From NCBI RefSeq assembly GCF_030815975.1, contig NZ_JAUSXL010000002.1, positions 806,001-870,000 of the forward strand: DNA of 64,000 nucleotides. The letters run 5' to 3'. The DNA comes from Variovorax paradoxus (GTDB lineage Bacteria; Pseudomonadota; Gammaproteobacteria; Burkholderiales; Burkholderiaceae_C). Below the pieces are notes generated by a model. That model was not told the origin of the DNA, did no database searches, and was given only the letters and a program-made list of their open reading frames with translations. Within the stretch, counting starts at the first letter, position 1; each line of letters opens with the position of its first letter. Positions 28,119-37,738 of this stretch are shown in pieces. A program made the translations under genes and the position numbers.

Positions 28119-29588
28119 ATGAGCTTCGATCTCGTTCTGTTCGGCGGCACTGGCGATCTCGCATGGCGCAAGCTCATGCCCGCCCTGTTCCAGGCCTTCA
28201 GGCACGGCAGCCTCCCGAAAGACGGACGCATCGTCGGCGTGGCGCGCGACGACCTCTCGGACGACCAGTACCGCGAACTGATCCAGTCGCGCTTCAATGC
28301 CGTCGAAGGCGCCAAGCGCCCTTCGGCCGAGGAGTTCGAGAAGTTCGCCTCGCTGCTGCACTACCTGCGCATGGACCTGTCCAAGCCGGCCGACTACGCG
28401 CGGCTTTCCGACCTGCTCAAGCAGCGCAATGCCGACACGGTGGTGATGTACGTGGCCACGGCGCCCGCGCTCTTCACCCAGGTGGTCGAGCAGATTGCCG
28501 CGGCCGGCCTCAATGGCCCGTCCACGCGCGTGGTGCTCGAGAAGCCGCTGGGCCACGACCTGGCATCCAATCGCGCGATCAACGCCGCAGTGTGCAAGGT
28601 GCTCGACGAGAAGCAGGTCTTTCGCATCGACCACTACCTGGGCAAGCCCTCGGTGCAGAACCTGTTCGCCATGCGCTTCGGCAATGCGCTGTTCGAGCCC
28701 ATCTGGCGGCGCGAGCACATTGCCAACATCCAGATCACCATCGCCGAAGACCTGGGCGTCGAAAAGCGCGGCGCCTTCTACGACCAGACCGGCGCGCTGC
28801 GCGACATGGTGCAGAACCATGCGCTGCAGCTGGTCTGCGCCATCGGCATGGAGCCGCCGATCAACTCGCATGCCGACGCCATCCGCGACGAGAAGCTCAA
28901 GGTGCTGCGCGCACTCAAGCCCTGGACGCCCGAGACGCTGGGGCTGCATGCGATTCGCGGCCAGTACACGGCCGGCACGGCGTACGGCGAGCGCGTGCCG
29001 GGCTACAAGGACGAGCCCGGCGTCGACCCCGACAGCCGCACCGAGACCTTCGTGGCGCTGCGCACCGAAATCGCCAACTGGCGCTGGGCCGGCGTGCCGC
29101 TGTACATCCGCACCGGCAAGCGGCTGGCCTCGCGCGATGCGCGCATCGAGGTCAACTTCCGGCCCACGCCGCATGCGATCTACCGTGCACCTTCCGGCGC
29201 CGTCAACAAGCTGGTGATCAATCTGCAGCCCAGGGACGGCCTGGAACTGCACATGCTCGCGCAGGCCCAGGACAACCGCCGCAGCAGCAACGGCCACCAC
29301 AGCGCCGCGCAGCTCGCGCCCGTGCAGCTGGACCTCGACTTCGACAAGCGCTTTGGCGCCGAGCGCGTGGGCGCCTACGAACGGCTGCTGCTCGACGTGA
29401 TCGACGGCCGCCTGAACCTGTTCGTGCGCAGCGACGAACAGGAAGAGGCATGGCGCTGGGTCGAGCCGCTGATCGACAGCTGGGCCTCGGACGGCGGGCC
29501 GCGCCCCTATGCCGCCGGCACCTGGGGCCCGAGCGCATCGAGCGCGATGATCGCGCGCGACGGCTTCGCGTGGAGCGAGGAACAGTAG
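28119..29588 (+). CDS. zwf: Glucose-6-phosphate 1-dehydrogenase
   Basis: 489 residues. NADP-binding GGTGDL at 9-14, EKPLGHDLASN at 141-151 and the active-site signature RIDHYLGK at 169-176. It makes 6-phosphogluconolactone for the oxidative pentose-phosphate and Entner-Doudoroff routes. The start ATG 28119 has AAGGA 10 bases upstream; earlier in-frame ATGs at 28020 and 28047 lie in the promoter region. The C-terminal PYAAGTWGP motif is intact. No pgl or edd follows directly, unlike many relatives. Confidence 0.97.
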   Translation: MSFDLVLFGGTGDLAWRKLMPALFQAFRHGSLPKDGRIVGVARDDLSDDQYRELIQSRFNAVEGAKRPSAEEFEKFASLLHYLRMDLSKPADYARLSDLLKQRNADTVVMYVATAPALFTQVVEQIAAAGLNGPSTRVVLEKPLGHDLASNRAINAAVCKVLDEKQVFRIDHYLGKPSVQNLFAMRFGNALFEPIWRREHIANIQITIAEDLGVEKRGAFYDQTGALRDMVQNHALQLVCAIGMEPPINSHADAIRDEKLKVLRALKPWTPETLGLHAIRGQYTAGTAYGERVPGYKDEPGVDPDSRTETFVALRTEIANWRWAGVPLYIRTGKRLASRDARIEVNFRPTPHAIYRAPSGAVNKLVINLQPRDGLELHMLAQAQDNRRSSNGHHSAAQLAPVQLDLDFDKRFGAERVGAYERLLLDVIDGRLNLFVRSDEQEEAWRWVEPLIDSWASDGGPRPYAAGTWGPSASSAMIARDGFAWSEEQ

Positions 29589-29602
29589 GTAGGCCCACGC
29601 GC

Positions 29603-30535
29603 TCAGCCGAACTGGATGCAGCGCATGCCGAGCGTGCCCGACTGGAATCCCTCGTAGACCGTTTTCGCGCGTTCGCTCACGCCCGCAGCGCCGAGCGCAT
29701 AGAGAAACGGAAAGTAGTGGTCCGGCGTGGCGACCGCCATCGATGCGCCCGCGAGCTTTTCATAGCCGACCAGCGCGCGATCGTCCCGGCCCGCGAGCGC
29801 GGCCTTCACCGCATCGTCGAAGGATTGGGCCCAGGGCCGGCTTGCCATGAGCCCGTCGGCCGTGCCGCGGTCGGTGGCCCGCAGGTTGTGCACCACGTTG
29901 CCGCTTCCCATCACGAGCACGCCCTTGTCGCGCAGCGCCGCCAGGTCGCGCCCGACGGCGTAGTGGAAGGCGGCCGGCTTGTCGTAGTCGATGCTGAGCT
30001 GAAAAACCGGAATATCGGCCTTCGGGTAGAGGTGCTTCAGCACCGTCCATGTTCCGTGGTCCAGGCCCCACTGCTCGGTGCCCACCACCGCGGACTGCTT
30101 CACCGCGCCGACGGTTTCGCGCGCGAGCGCGGGATGGCCCGGCGCGGGATACTCGATGTCGAAAAGCGCCTGCGGAAAGCCGCCGAAATCGTGGATCGTC
30201 TTCGGCCGCTCCTGCATCCCCACGCCGGTCGCGCCGCGGCTCAGCCAGTGGGCCGAAACGCTCAGGATGGCCGAGGGCCGCGCAAGCTCCCTGCCCCAGG
30301 CGGACAGCCGGCGCGTGAAGGCGTTGTCGGCCAGCGCATTCATGGGCGAGCCGTGGCCGATGAAGATGACCGGCATCCGCTGCGGCGGCGCACCGGCGGC
30401 GGCATGCGACAGCGAGCAAAGAGAAGCCAGCGTTGCGGTGACTCCGAGCGCGGAACCCATGAGAAAGCCGCGTCGGCCCAGCGCCGACTGGATCGCCGGA
30501 CTGCCGCCGGTGCCTGTGTTCTTCTTCATGGTCAT
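29603..30535 (-). CDS. Tat-exported DODA-type extradiol dioxygenase (LigB fold)
   Basis: 310 residues from ATG 30535. N-terminal twin-arginine signal: LGRRGFLMGSALG, then a hydrophobic core to SHAAAGA. The mature enzyme has FIGHGSPMNAL, SAHWLSRG, DFGGFPQALFDIEYPAPG, GLDHGTWTVLKHLYP and SGNVVHNL, the metal-binding His/Glu pattern of the 4,5-DOPA dioxygenase (YgiD) family. Family members open catechol rings. Export by Tat is unusual for this mostly cytoplasmic group. It trails the dipeptide ABC operon by 57 bases and may be part of its transcript. Confidence 0.87.
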   Translation of the reverse strand: MTMKKNTGTGGSPAIQSALGRRGFLMGSALGVTATLASLCSLSHAAAGAPPQRMPVIFIGHGSPMNALADNAFTRRLSAWGRELARPSAILSVSAHWLSRGATGVGMQERPKTIHDFGGFPQALFDIEYPAPGHPALARETVGAVKQSAVVGTEQWGLDHGTWTVLKHLYPKADIPVFQLSIDYDKPAAFHYAVGRDLAALRDKGVLVMGSGNVVHNLRATDRGTADGLMASRPWAQSFDDAVKAALAGRDDRALVGYEKLAGASMAVATPDHYFPFLYALGAAGVSERAKTVYEGFQSGTLGMRCIQFG

Positions 30536-30591
30536 GGCTGCACTCTGCGCAGGCTGGCCGCGCACGTCAGTGCGTTTACGCACGCTTTCAG

Positions 30592-31620
30592 CTAAATGCG
30601 GCCTTCTTCCACTGCATGGCAGGCCACCTGCACGCCCCTGATGCTCAGCAGCTTAGGCCGCTCGGCCGAGCACCGCGCATTCGCGTGCGGGCAGCGCGGA
30701 TGAAAAGCGCAGCCGGTCGGCGGGTTCAGCGGATTCGGCACTTCGCCCTGCACCGGCGTGCGCGCGCGGCCGGTGTGCTTCATCTGCGGAATCGCGTCGA
30801 GCAGCATGCGCGTGTAGGGATGCTGCGGCTCGGCGAAGAGCTTCTGCTTGTCGGCCACCTCGACCAGCCGGCCCAGGTACATCACGCCGACCTGGTCGGC
30901 CACGTGCCGCACCACCGCGAGGTTGTGCGAGATGAAGAGATAGGTCAGGCCCTGCTGGCGCTGCAGGTCCTTCATGATGTTGAGCACCTGCGCCTGCACG
31001 CTCACGTCGAGCGCCGAGGTGGGCTCGTCGCACACCAGGAACTCGGGCTGCGTGGCGAGTGCGCGCGCGATGGAGATGCGCTGGCGCTGGCCGCCCGAGA
31101 ACTGGTGCGGGTACTTGCTCATGTCCAGCGGCGAGAGGCCGACCGACTTGAGCAGTTCGCCCACGCGCTCGCGCAGCTCGGCCTTGCCGCTGAGGATGCC
31201 GTGCTCGCGCAGCGGCTCGCCAACGATGTCTTCCACGATCCAGCGCGGGTTCAGGCTCGCATACGGGTCCTGGAAGATCATCTGGATGCGGCGGCGCAGC
31301 TTGCGGCCTTCGGGGGTCTTGAACGCGGCGTGCGCGTCCTGCCCGTCGAACTGCAGGCCGCCGCGCGTGGGTGCGTAAAGGCCGACCAGCAGCCGCGCCA
31401 CGGTGCTCTTGCCGCAGCCCGATTCGCCCACCAGCGCCAGCGTCTTGCCGCGCTCGATCGAAAAGCTCACGCCGTCCACCGCATGCAGCAGCACGCGCGG
31501 CTTGCGTTCGAGCACGCGGTTGAGCCAGGGCGGCGAGACATCGAAGGTGCGGGCCAGGTCGTGCGCCACCACGAGCGGCTCGCCGCCTTCCGCCTTGCGG
31601 GGTTCGATCACGGCGCTCAT
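30592..31620 (-). CDS. dppF: Dipeptide/oligopeptide ABC transporter ATPase (DppF/OppF type)
   Basis: 342 residues from ATG 31620, which overlaps the stop of dppD by 4 bases. Walker [10 protein letters not shown] near residue 67, the [15 protein letters not shown]-loop of Opp/Dpp ATPases, signature [15 protein letters not shown], Walker [13 protein letters not shown], and the C-terminal oligopeptide-transporter domain with [15 protein letters not shown], whose cysteines match the iron-sulphur-type cluster region of this family. It supplies energy together with DppD. Confidence 0.93.
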   Translation of the reverse strand: MSAVIEPRKAEGGEPLVVAHDLARTFDVSPPWLNRVLERKPRVLLHAVDGVSFSIERGKTLALVGESGCGKSTVARLLVGLYAPTRGGLQFDGQDAHAAFKTPEGRKLRRRIQMIFQDPYASLNPRWIVEDIVGEPLREHGILSGKAELRERVGELLKSVGLSPLDMSKYPHQFSGGQRQRISIARALATQPEFLVCDEPTSALDVSVQAQVLNIMKDLQRQQGLTYLFISHNLAVVRHVADQVGVMYLGRLVEVADKQKLFAEPQHPYTRMLLDAIPQMKHTGRARTPVQGEVPNPLNPPTGCAFHPRCPHANARCSAERPKLLSIRGVQVACHAVEEGRI

Positions 31621-32687
31621 CGGGTCACCTCGGCCAGCGGTGCGGCCGCATCGGGCACGGCGCGCTCGCCGGCCAGCTGCGCATCGTGGTGCTGGGCGGC
31701 CAACTCGGCCTGGCCCTTGTGCGGATCGGTGGCATCGTGCAGCCAGCATGCGGCGCGCGTGGCGCCGGCATGCATGAGCTCGGGCCGCTCGGTCAGGCAG
31801 CGCGCGAAGGTGCGCGGGCAGCGCGGGTTGTAGGCGCAGCCCTGCGGAATCGCATTGAGCCGCGGCATGGCGCCGTCGATCTGGTTGAGCCGCTCGCGGT
31901 CGCTCGTCATGTCGGGAATCGAGGCCATCAGGCCCGAGGTGTAAGGATGCGCCGGCTGGTGGATCACTTCGTGCACCGGGCCGATCTCGGCGATGCGGCC
32001 CGCGTACATCACGGCCACGCGGTCGCAGGTTTCGGCGATCACGCCCATGTCGTGCGTGATCAGCATCACGGCCGCGCCGCGGTCCTTGCAGATGCGCTTG
32101 AGCAGCTGGATGATCTGCGCCTGGATCGACACGTCGAGCGCCGTGGTCGGCTCGTCGGCCACGATGAGCTTGGGCTCGGCCGCCAGCGCCAGTGCAATCA
32201 CCACGCGCTGGCGCATGCCGCCCGAGAACTGGTGCGGGAAGTGCTCGATGCGTTGCTCAGCGGCCGGAATGCCGGTGTCCTGCAGCAGGCCGATGGCGCG
32301 TTTGCGCGCTTCGGCTTCCGTCACCGGCAGGTGGGCGCGGATGGTTTCCACCAGCTGCCGGCCGACGGTGTAGAGCGGGTTCAGCGAGGTCAGCGGGTCC
32401 TGGAAGATCGCGCCGATCTTGCGGCCGCGAATGGGCCGCATCGCGTCGAAGCCGAGGTTGTCGATGCGCTGGCCTTCGAGCAGGATTTCCCCGCTGGCCA
32501 CGCGGCCCGGCGGTTCGAGCAGCCCGATGATGGCCGCGCCCGTGAGCGACTTGCCGGCACCCGATTCGCCCACCACGCCAAGGATTTCCCCGGGCGCGAT
32601 GTCGAATGAAATTCCGTCGAGCGCGCGCAGCGTGCCGCGGCGGTGCGGGAACTCGACGACGAGATTCTTGACCTGGAGCAGCGTCAT
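31617..32687 (-). CDS. dppD: Dipeptide/oligopeptide ABC transporter ATPase (DppD/OppD type)
   Basis: 356 residues. Walker [11 protein letters not shown] near residue 39, [30 protein letters not shown] and [12 protein letters not shown], then the C-terminal oligopeptide domain ([15 protein letters not shown]). It lies 22 bases after the dppC stop. Partner of DppF in the heterodimeric ATPase of the importer. Confidence 0.93.
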   Translation of the reverse strand: MTLLQVKNLVVEFPHRRGTLRALDGISFDIAPGEILGVVGESGAGKSLTGAAIIGLLEPPGRVASGEILLEGQRIDNLGFDAMRPIRGRKIGAIFQDPLTSLNPLYTVGRQLVETIRAHLPVTEAEARKRAIGLLQDTGIPAAEQRIEHFPHQFSGGMRQRVVIALALAAEPKLIVADEPTTALDVSIQAQIIQLLKRICKDRGAAVMLITHDMGVIAETCDRVAVMYAGRIAEIGPVHEVIHQPAHPYTSGLMASIPDMTSDRERLNQIDGAMPRLNAIPQGCAYNPRCPRTFARCLTERPELMHAGATRAACWLHDATDPHKGQAELAAQHHDAQLAGERAVPDAAAPLAEVTR

Positions 32688-32709
32688 GGTGGCGTTGTCC
32701 TTTTTTCCA

Positions 32710-33621
32710 TCAGCGCAGACGCGGGTTCAGCGCGTCGCGCAGCCAGTCGCCCAGCAGGTTCACGCTGAGCGCGATCAGCACCAGCATCAGGCCCGGAAAC
32801 ACGGTGATCCACCATTCGCCAGAGAACAGGTACTGGTTGCCGATGCTGATCAGCGTACCCAGCGAAGGCGATGTCGGCGGAACGCCGACGCCGAGGAACG
32901 ACAGGGTCGCCTCGGTGATGATCGCAGTGGCCACCTGGATGGTGGCCAGCACCATCACCGGCCCCATCACGTTGGGCAGCACGTGGCGCAGCATGATGCG
33001 CAGCGGCGCCACGCCGGTCACGCGCGCGGCCTGCACGTATTCCTTGTTGCGCTCCACCAGCGTGGAGCCGCGCACGGTGCGCGCGTACTGCACCCAGCCC
33101 GTCAGCGAGATGGAGATGATGAGCACGCCGAAGGCCAGCGACTCATGCGCATTGGGGAATAGCGCGCGGCCGACGCCGGCAATCAGCAGCGCCACCAGAA
33201 TGGGCGGGAACGACAGCATCACGTCGCACAGGCGCATGAGGAACGAGTCGAGCCAACCGCCGAGGAAACCGGCCAGCAGGCCGAACACCACGCCCACCGT
33301 GATCGACAGCACCACCGACACGATGCCGACGATCAGCGAGATGCGCGCGCCGTAGATCACGGCCGAGAGAATGTCGCGGCCCTGGTCGTCGGTGCCCAGC
33401 AGGTACTTGGAGGAACCCTCGGCACTCCACGCGGGCGGCAGGCGCGCGTCGCCGAGTTCGAGCGTTGCGAGGTCGAAGGGGTTGTGCGGCGACACCCATC
33501 CGGCAAAGACCGCGCAGAACACGCAGGCCAGCGCAATGAGCGCCGCCGCCACGGCCACGGGCGAAGTGCGAAAGCTGTAGCCGACATCGCTGTCGAGCCA
33601 GCGGGCGAATGTTTTTTTCAT
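32710..33621 (-). CDS. dppC: Dipeptide ABC transporter permease (DppC/OppC type)
   Basis: 303 residues from ATG 33621. An alternative ATG at 33648 lies inside a transcription hairpin and is rejected. An N-terminal OppC segment is followed by six membrane spans with the EAA-type loop EYVQAARVTGVAPLRIMLRH, typical of DppC. It is separated from the binding-protein gene by a hairpin with a T run. Confidence 0.92.
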   Translation of the reverse strand: MKKTFARWLDSDVGYSFRTSPVAVAAALIALACVFCAVFAGWVSPHNPFDLATLELGDARLPPAWSAEGSSKYLLGTDDQGRDILSAVIYGARISLIVGIVSVVLSITVGVVFGLLAGFLGGWLDSFLMRLCDVMLSFPPILVALLIAGVGRALFPNAHESLAFGVLIISISLTGWVQYARTVRGSTLVERNKEYVQAARVTGVAPLRIMLRHVLPNVMGPVMVLATIQVATAIITEATLSFLGVGVPPTSPSLGTLISIGNQYLFSGEWWITVFPGLMLVLIALSVNLLGDWLRDALNPRLR

Positions 33622-33628
33622 CGTGAGG

Positions 33629-33659
33629 AAAAAAGGATGGGCCCGCAAGAAGCGGGCCC
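33629..33659 (-). terminator. Intra-operon hairpin with T run between binding protein and dppC
   Basis: On the minus strand GGGCCCGC, a 5-base loop and GCGGGCCC (33652-33659 and 33639-33646) are followed within five bases by a run of six T (33634-33629). It has terminator form but lies inside the operon, so it probably stops part of the transcripts and keeps the receptor in excess of the membrane components. Confidence 0.75.
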
Positions 33660-33704
33660 AGAATCGAGCCGCTCAGGCCGCCCATTGATGAGCGGCCGGC
33701 AGGA

Positions 33705-35291
33705 TCACGGCTTGATGCTCATCCACTTGAAAGGCATGTAGTTGTCGGCCATCTGCGTCAGCGCCACCTTCTTGCTGACACCCCAGGCCAGCGTCTGCTG
33801 GTGCAGCGGCAGGTGGCCGATGTCGGCGGCGTGCAGGTCGAAGGCTTCCTTGATCATCGCGTCGCGTTTGGACTTGTCGGTTTCCGACTGGATCTTCTTG
33901 GTCAGCTCGTCGACCTTGGGATTGCAGTAGGCGCCCAGGTTGAACTGGCCGGCGCCGGTCTTGTCGTCGGGGCAGGCCGTCAGCGCGGTCAGCGCGTTGT
34001 GTGAGTCATAGGTCGTGGGGGTCCAGCCCAGCATGTAGAAGCTGGTGTCGCGGCGCAGCACCTTCGGGAAGTAGGTGCCCTTGGTCTCGGCCGCGAGGTT
34101 GATCTTGACGCCGATCTTCGCGAGGTTGGAGGCCACGCTCTGGCAGATCTGGCCGTCGTTCACGTAGCGGTCGTTCGGGCAGTTCATCGTCACCTCGAAA
34201 CCGTTCGGGTAGCCGGCTTCGGCCAGCAACTTCTTTGCGGCCTCGACGTCGTAGGGCAGGCGCTTGTCCTGGGCTTCGGTCCAGCCGTTGATGCCGGGGC
34301 CGACCATCAGCCCGGTGGGCCGCGAGGCGCCGCGCATCACGGTGCGCTGGATGCCTGCGATGTCGATGGCCTGGTAGAAGGCCTGGCGCACGCGCTTGTC
34401 CTTGAACGGGTTCTTGCCCTTGACGCTGGAGTACAGCAGCTCGTCGCGCTTCTGGTCCATGCCCAGGAAGATGGTGCGCAGCTCCGGGCCGGAGATGACG
34501 CGCGCCGTCGGGCTGGCGTTGACGCGCGCGATGTCCTGCACAGGCACCGGCTCCATGACGTCGACCTCGCCCGAGATCAGCGCGGCGACGCGCGTGGCCG
34601 GGTTGGCGATCGGCGTGAAGATGATCTCCTGCGCGTTGCCTTCGATCTTGCCCCAGTAGGTCGGGTTGCGCACGAACACCGTGCGCACGTTCGGCTGGCG
34701 CTCGCGCACACGGTACGGGCCGGTGCCATTGGCCTTGAACGAGGCGGTGTTCTCGATGCCCTTGCGGCGGTCGACCGGCGTGACGGCCTTGTTCTCCTCG
34801 CACCACTTCTTGCTCATGATCATGAGCTGCGTGATGACGTCCGGAAGAATGGGGAACGGCCCCTTGGTCTCGATCTCGATGGTGTGCGGGTCGACCTTGC
34901 GGACTTCCTTGATGTCGGTGGTGTTGGACTTCATGTCCGAGCCGTCGCCCGAGGCGCGCGCGAAGCTGAAGATCACGTCGTCGGCCGTGAAAGGCGTGCC
35001 GTCGTGGAACTGCACGTTCTTGCGCAGTTCGAAGCGCCACACGGTGGGCGAGGTCTGCTTCCAGCTGGTGGCCAGCAGCGGTGCAACGCTCAGGTCCTTG
35101 TTGCGGCCGACCAGCGTTTCATAGACGTTGGCGGTGGTGCTCAGCTGCAGCGATTCATTGAGCGAGTGCGGGTCGAGCGACAGCGCATCGCCCTGGTTCG
35201 CAACGCGGATGGTCTGCGCGCCGGCCATCAGGCTGGTGGCGCCCAGCAGGCACAAAACCGCGACCGCAGCCGCCTTCTTCTGGAAACTCAT
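33705..35291 (-). CDS. Dipeptide ABC transporter periplasmic binding protein (DppA/OppA type)
   Basis: 528 residues. Signal peptide MSFQKKAAAVAVLCLLGATS to about 25. Family-5 receptor marks: LSLDPHSLNESLQL, RFELRKNVQFHDGTPFTADDVIFSF, GTGPYRVRE, and the C-terminal AADIGHLPLHQQTLAWG. It captures peptides or related ligands for the Dpp-type channel. The 33-base gap from the M20 hydrolase gene contains AGGAG. The ligand is not fixed by sequence; the adjacent amidohydrolase suggests N-acylated amino acids or peptides. Confidence 0.92.
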   Translation of the reverse strand: MSFQKKAAAVAVLCLLGATSLMAGAQTIRVANQGDALSLDPHSLNESLQLSTTANVYETLVGRNKDLSVAPLLATSWKQTSPTVWRFELRKNVQFHDGTPFTADDVIFSFARASGDGSDMKSNTTDIKEVRKVDPHTIEIETKGPFPILPDVITQLMIMSKKWCEENKAVTPVDRRKGIENTASFKANGTGPYRVRERQPNVRTVFVRNPTYWGKIEGNAQEIIFTPIANPATRVAALISGEVDVMEPVPVQDIARVNASPTARVISGPELRTIFLGMDQKRDELLYSSVKGKNPFKDKRVRQAFYQAIDIAGIQRTVMRGASRPTGLMVGPGINGWTEAQDKRLPYDVEAAKKLLAEAGYPNGFEVTMNCPNDRYVNDGQICQSVASNLAKIGVKINLAAETKGTYFPKVLRRDTSFYMLGWTPTTYDSHNALTALTACPDDKTGAGQFNLGAYCNPKVDELTKKIQSETDKSKRDAMIKEAFDLHAADIGHLPLHQQTLAWGVSKKVALTQMADNYMPFKWMSIKP

Positions 35292-35324
35292 GGGAACACT
35301 CCTCGGGTTGGAATCGGAAATACG

Positions 35325-36590
35325 TCAAGGCGTCGCGGTAGCGGCGTCTTTCAGGGGCTGCTCGCTGCGGGTAGCAGCCAGCGGCATGCCCTGCTCGATC
35401 AGCCCCGCATGCAATGCGGCGCCGAGCGGCAGGATCTCGTCGTTGAAGTCGTAGCGGCTGTTGTGCAGGAAGGCGCCGCACTTGGCGTCCTGGCCAATGC
35501 GCAGGTAGGCGCCGGCCTTTTTCTGCAGCATGAAGGAGAAGTCTTCGGCGCCCATGCTGGGCTCCATGCTGCGGTCGACGTTGGAAGCACCCACCAGCGA
35601 CTCGGCCACGTCGGCCGCGAACATCGCCTCGGGCGCGGTGTTGATGGTGGCCGGGTAGATGCGCTCGTATTTGATCGTGGCGGTCGCGCCAAAGCCGGCG
35701 GCGATGGCCGTGCACAGTTCGGTCAGGCGCTGCTCGACCTGCGCCTGCACGCGTGCGCTGAAGGTGCGCACGGTGCCCACCAGCGTGGCCTCGCCCGGGA
35801 TCACGCTCATCGCACCCAGGTCGCCGGCCTGCACCGCGCAGATGCTGACGACCGCCGCGTCGATGGGCCGCACGCTGCGCGACACGATGGTTTGCGCGGC
35901 GGTGATGATGTGCGCGGCCACCACCACGGGGTCGATGGTCTGGTAGGCATGCGCGCCATGGCCGCCCTTGCCCTTGATCTCGATCGTCACGCGGTCGGCC
36001 GCGGCCATCATGGCGCCGCGGTTGATGCCCACGGTGCCGGCGGGCATGGCGGGCCAGTTGTGCATCGCATAGACCGACTCGACCGGAAAGCGCTCGAACA
36101 GGCCGTCCTCGATCATCACGCGCGCGCCGGCAAAGCCCTCTTCGCCGGGCTGGAAGATCAGCACCGCGGTGCCGTCGAAGCTGCGGGTTTCGGCCAGGTA
36201 GCGCGCCGCGCCGACCAGCATGGCCGTGTGCCCGTCGTGTCCGCAGCCGTGCATCAGGCCGTCGTTGGCGGAGCGCCAGCCGAAGTCGTTGTCTTCGCGC
36301 ATGGGCAGCGCGTCCATGTCTGCGCGCAGGCCGATCATCCGCCCGCTCGCCGTGGACCGGCCGCGGATGACGCCCACCACGCCGGTCCTGCCGATGCCGT
36401 CGTGGATCTCGTCCACGCCGCAGGCACGCAGCGCCTCGCGCACGCGGCCGGCCGTGTAGACCTCTTCGAAGCCGAGCTCGGGGTGGGCATGCAGGTCGCG
36501 GCGAAAGGCCGTGATCTCCGGATAGAAGCTCGCGATGTGCGCAAACGCCCGTCCCGAGGCTTGCAGTCGCGGTGCTGCGGCAACCGTCAT
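35325..36590 (-). CDS. M20 amidohydrolase (hippurate hydrolase-like)
   Basis: 421 residues. Metal-binding motifs of the M20D group: GLRADMDALPMRE, HGCGHDGHTAMLVGAARYL near 115, QPGEEG, and the C-terminal MGAEDFSFML. It hydrolyses an N-acyl or peptide bond of an amino-acid conjugate, with no signal peptide, so in the cytoplasm. It lies inside the dipeptide ABC operon, one base after dppB, which suggests that it processes the imported compound. Confidence 0.92.
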   Translation of the reverse strand: MTVAAAPRLQASGRAFAHIASFYPEITAFRRDLHAHPELGFEEVYTAGRVREALRACGVDEIHDGIGRTGVVGVIRGRSTASGRMIGLRADMDALPMREDNDFGWRSANDGLMHGCGHDGHTAMLVGAARYLAETRSFDGTAVLIFQPGEEGFAGARVMIEDGLFERFPVESVYAMHNWPAMPAGTVGINRGAMMAAADRVTIEIKGKGGHGAHAYQTIDPVVVAAHIITAAQTIVSRSVRPIDAAVVSICAVQAGDLGAMSVIPGEATLVGTVRTFSARVQAQVEQRLTELCTAIAAGFGATATIKYERIYPATINTAPEAMFAADVAESLVGASNVDRSMEPSMGAEDFSFMLQKKAGAYLRIGQDAKCGAFLHNSRYDFNDEILPLGAALHAGLIEQGMPLAATRSEQPLKDAATATP

Positions 36591-36591
36591 T

Positions 36592-37572
36592 TCAATGTCC
36601 TCCCGCCTTGCCGACGCGCAGCCGCGGATCGACCACGAAATAGAGCAGGTCGACCACCAGGTTGATCACCACGAAGATCAGGGCGATGAGGCACAGGTAG
36701 GCCGCCATCACCGGAACGTCGGCAAAGGTCACGGCCTGGATGAACAAGAGCCCCATGCCGGGCCACTGGAACACCGACTCGGTGATGATGGCAAAGGCGA
36801 TGAGGCCGCCAAGCTGCAGGCCCGTGATGGTCATCACCGGCACCAGCGTGTTCTTGAGTGCATGGCCGAAATGGATGGCGCGGTTCGTCAGGCCGCGGGC
36901 GCGCGCAAACTTGATGTAGTCGGTGCGCAGGACCTCGAGCATCTCTGCGCGCACCAGCCGCATGATCAGGGTCAGCTGGAAGATCGCGAGCGTCACGGCC
37001 GGCAGGACGATGTGATGCCATCCGTCGGCCCGGAACAGGCCGCTGCTCCACCAGCCGAACTGCACGGTCTCGCCGCGCCCGAAACTCGGAAACCAGCCCA
37101 GCAGCACTGCAAACACCAGGATCAGCAGGATGCCGATCAGGAAGGTGGGAAGCGACACCCCGAGCAGCGACACGGTCATGAACACCTGGCTCAGGAAAGT
37201 GCCGCGGCGCAGCGCGGTGTACACGCCCATCGGAATGCCGATGAACAAGGCCAGCACGGCCGCCACGAGCGCGAGTTCGAGCGTGGCCGGAAAGCGCTCG
37301 CCGATGAGGCGCGAGACTTTCGCGCCCTGGCGCAGGCTCAGGCCGAATTCGCCCTGGGCTGCATTGACGAGAAAGTGCCAGAACTGCACGAAGAAGGGCT
37401 GGTCGAGCCCCAATGCGGCGCGCAGCTCGCGGATCTGCTCGGGCTTGGCATCCTGGCCCAACAGAAAGACGACGGGGTCGCCCACATATTGGAAGAGAAG
37501 AAAGGCGATGAACGCGACCGCGATCATGACGATCACGGCCTGGATCAGGCGGCGCAGGACGAAAGCAATCAT
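36592..37572 (-). CDS. dppB: Dipeptide ABC transporter permease (DppB/OppB type)
   Basis: 326 residues, first gene of the minus-strand operon. N-terminal FVLRRLIQAVIVMIAVAFIAF span, then five further spans and the loop EMLEVLRTDYIKFARARGLTNRAIHFGHAL that contacts the ATPase. Gene order is dppB, M20 hydrolase, receptor, dppC, dppD, dppF; the receptor is internal rather than first. The promoter must lie within the 95 bases between its start and the porin terminator. Confidence 0.93.
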   Translation of the reverse strand: MIAFVLRRLIQAVIVMIAVAFIAFLLFQYVGDPVVFLLGQDAKPEQIRELRAALGLDQPFFVQFWHFLVNAAQGEFGLSLRQGAKVSRLIGERFPATLELALVAAVLALFIGIPMGVYTALRRGTFLSQVFMTVSLLGVSLPTFLIGILLILVFAVLLGWFPSFGRGETVQFGWWSSGLFRADGWHHIVLPAVTLAIFQLTLIMRLVRAEMLEVLRTDYIKFARARGLTNRAIHFGHALKNTLVPVMTITGLQLGGLIAFAIITESVFQWPGMGLLFIQAVTFADVPVMAAYLCLIALIFVVINLVVDLLYFVVDPRLRVGKAGGH

Positions 37573-37667
37573 TCAGCAAACAAAGTGAACAGGCATGCTA
37601 GCAGTGCAAGGTGCGTGCCCGCACGGTGGTTCCCCGGGGGTGCACGCGGATGGTGCGCCACAAATAA

Positions 37668-37699
37668 AAAAGCCACTCGACTTTCGTCGAGTGGCTTTT
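37668..37699 (-). terminator. Strong hairpin terminator of the porin gene
   Basis: AAAAGCCACTCGAC (37668-37681), loop TTTC and GTCGAGTGGCTTTT (37686-37699) form a 14-bp perfect stem with A and T tracts at its base. It ends the leftward porin transcript and can also block anything coming from the other side. Confidence 0.93.
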
Positions 37700-37738
37700 G
37701 AGTCTTTCGATTCAAAGCTGGCTTACGCCAGCGTCAGA

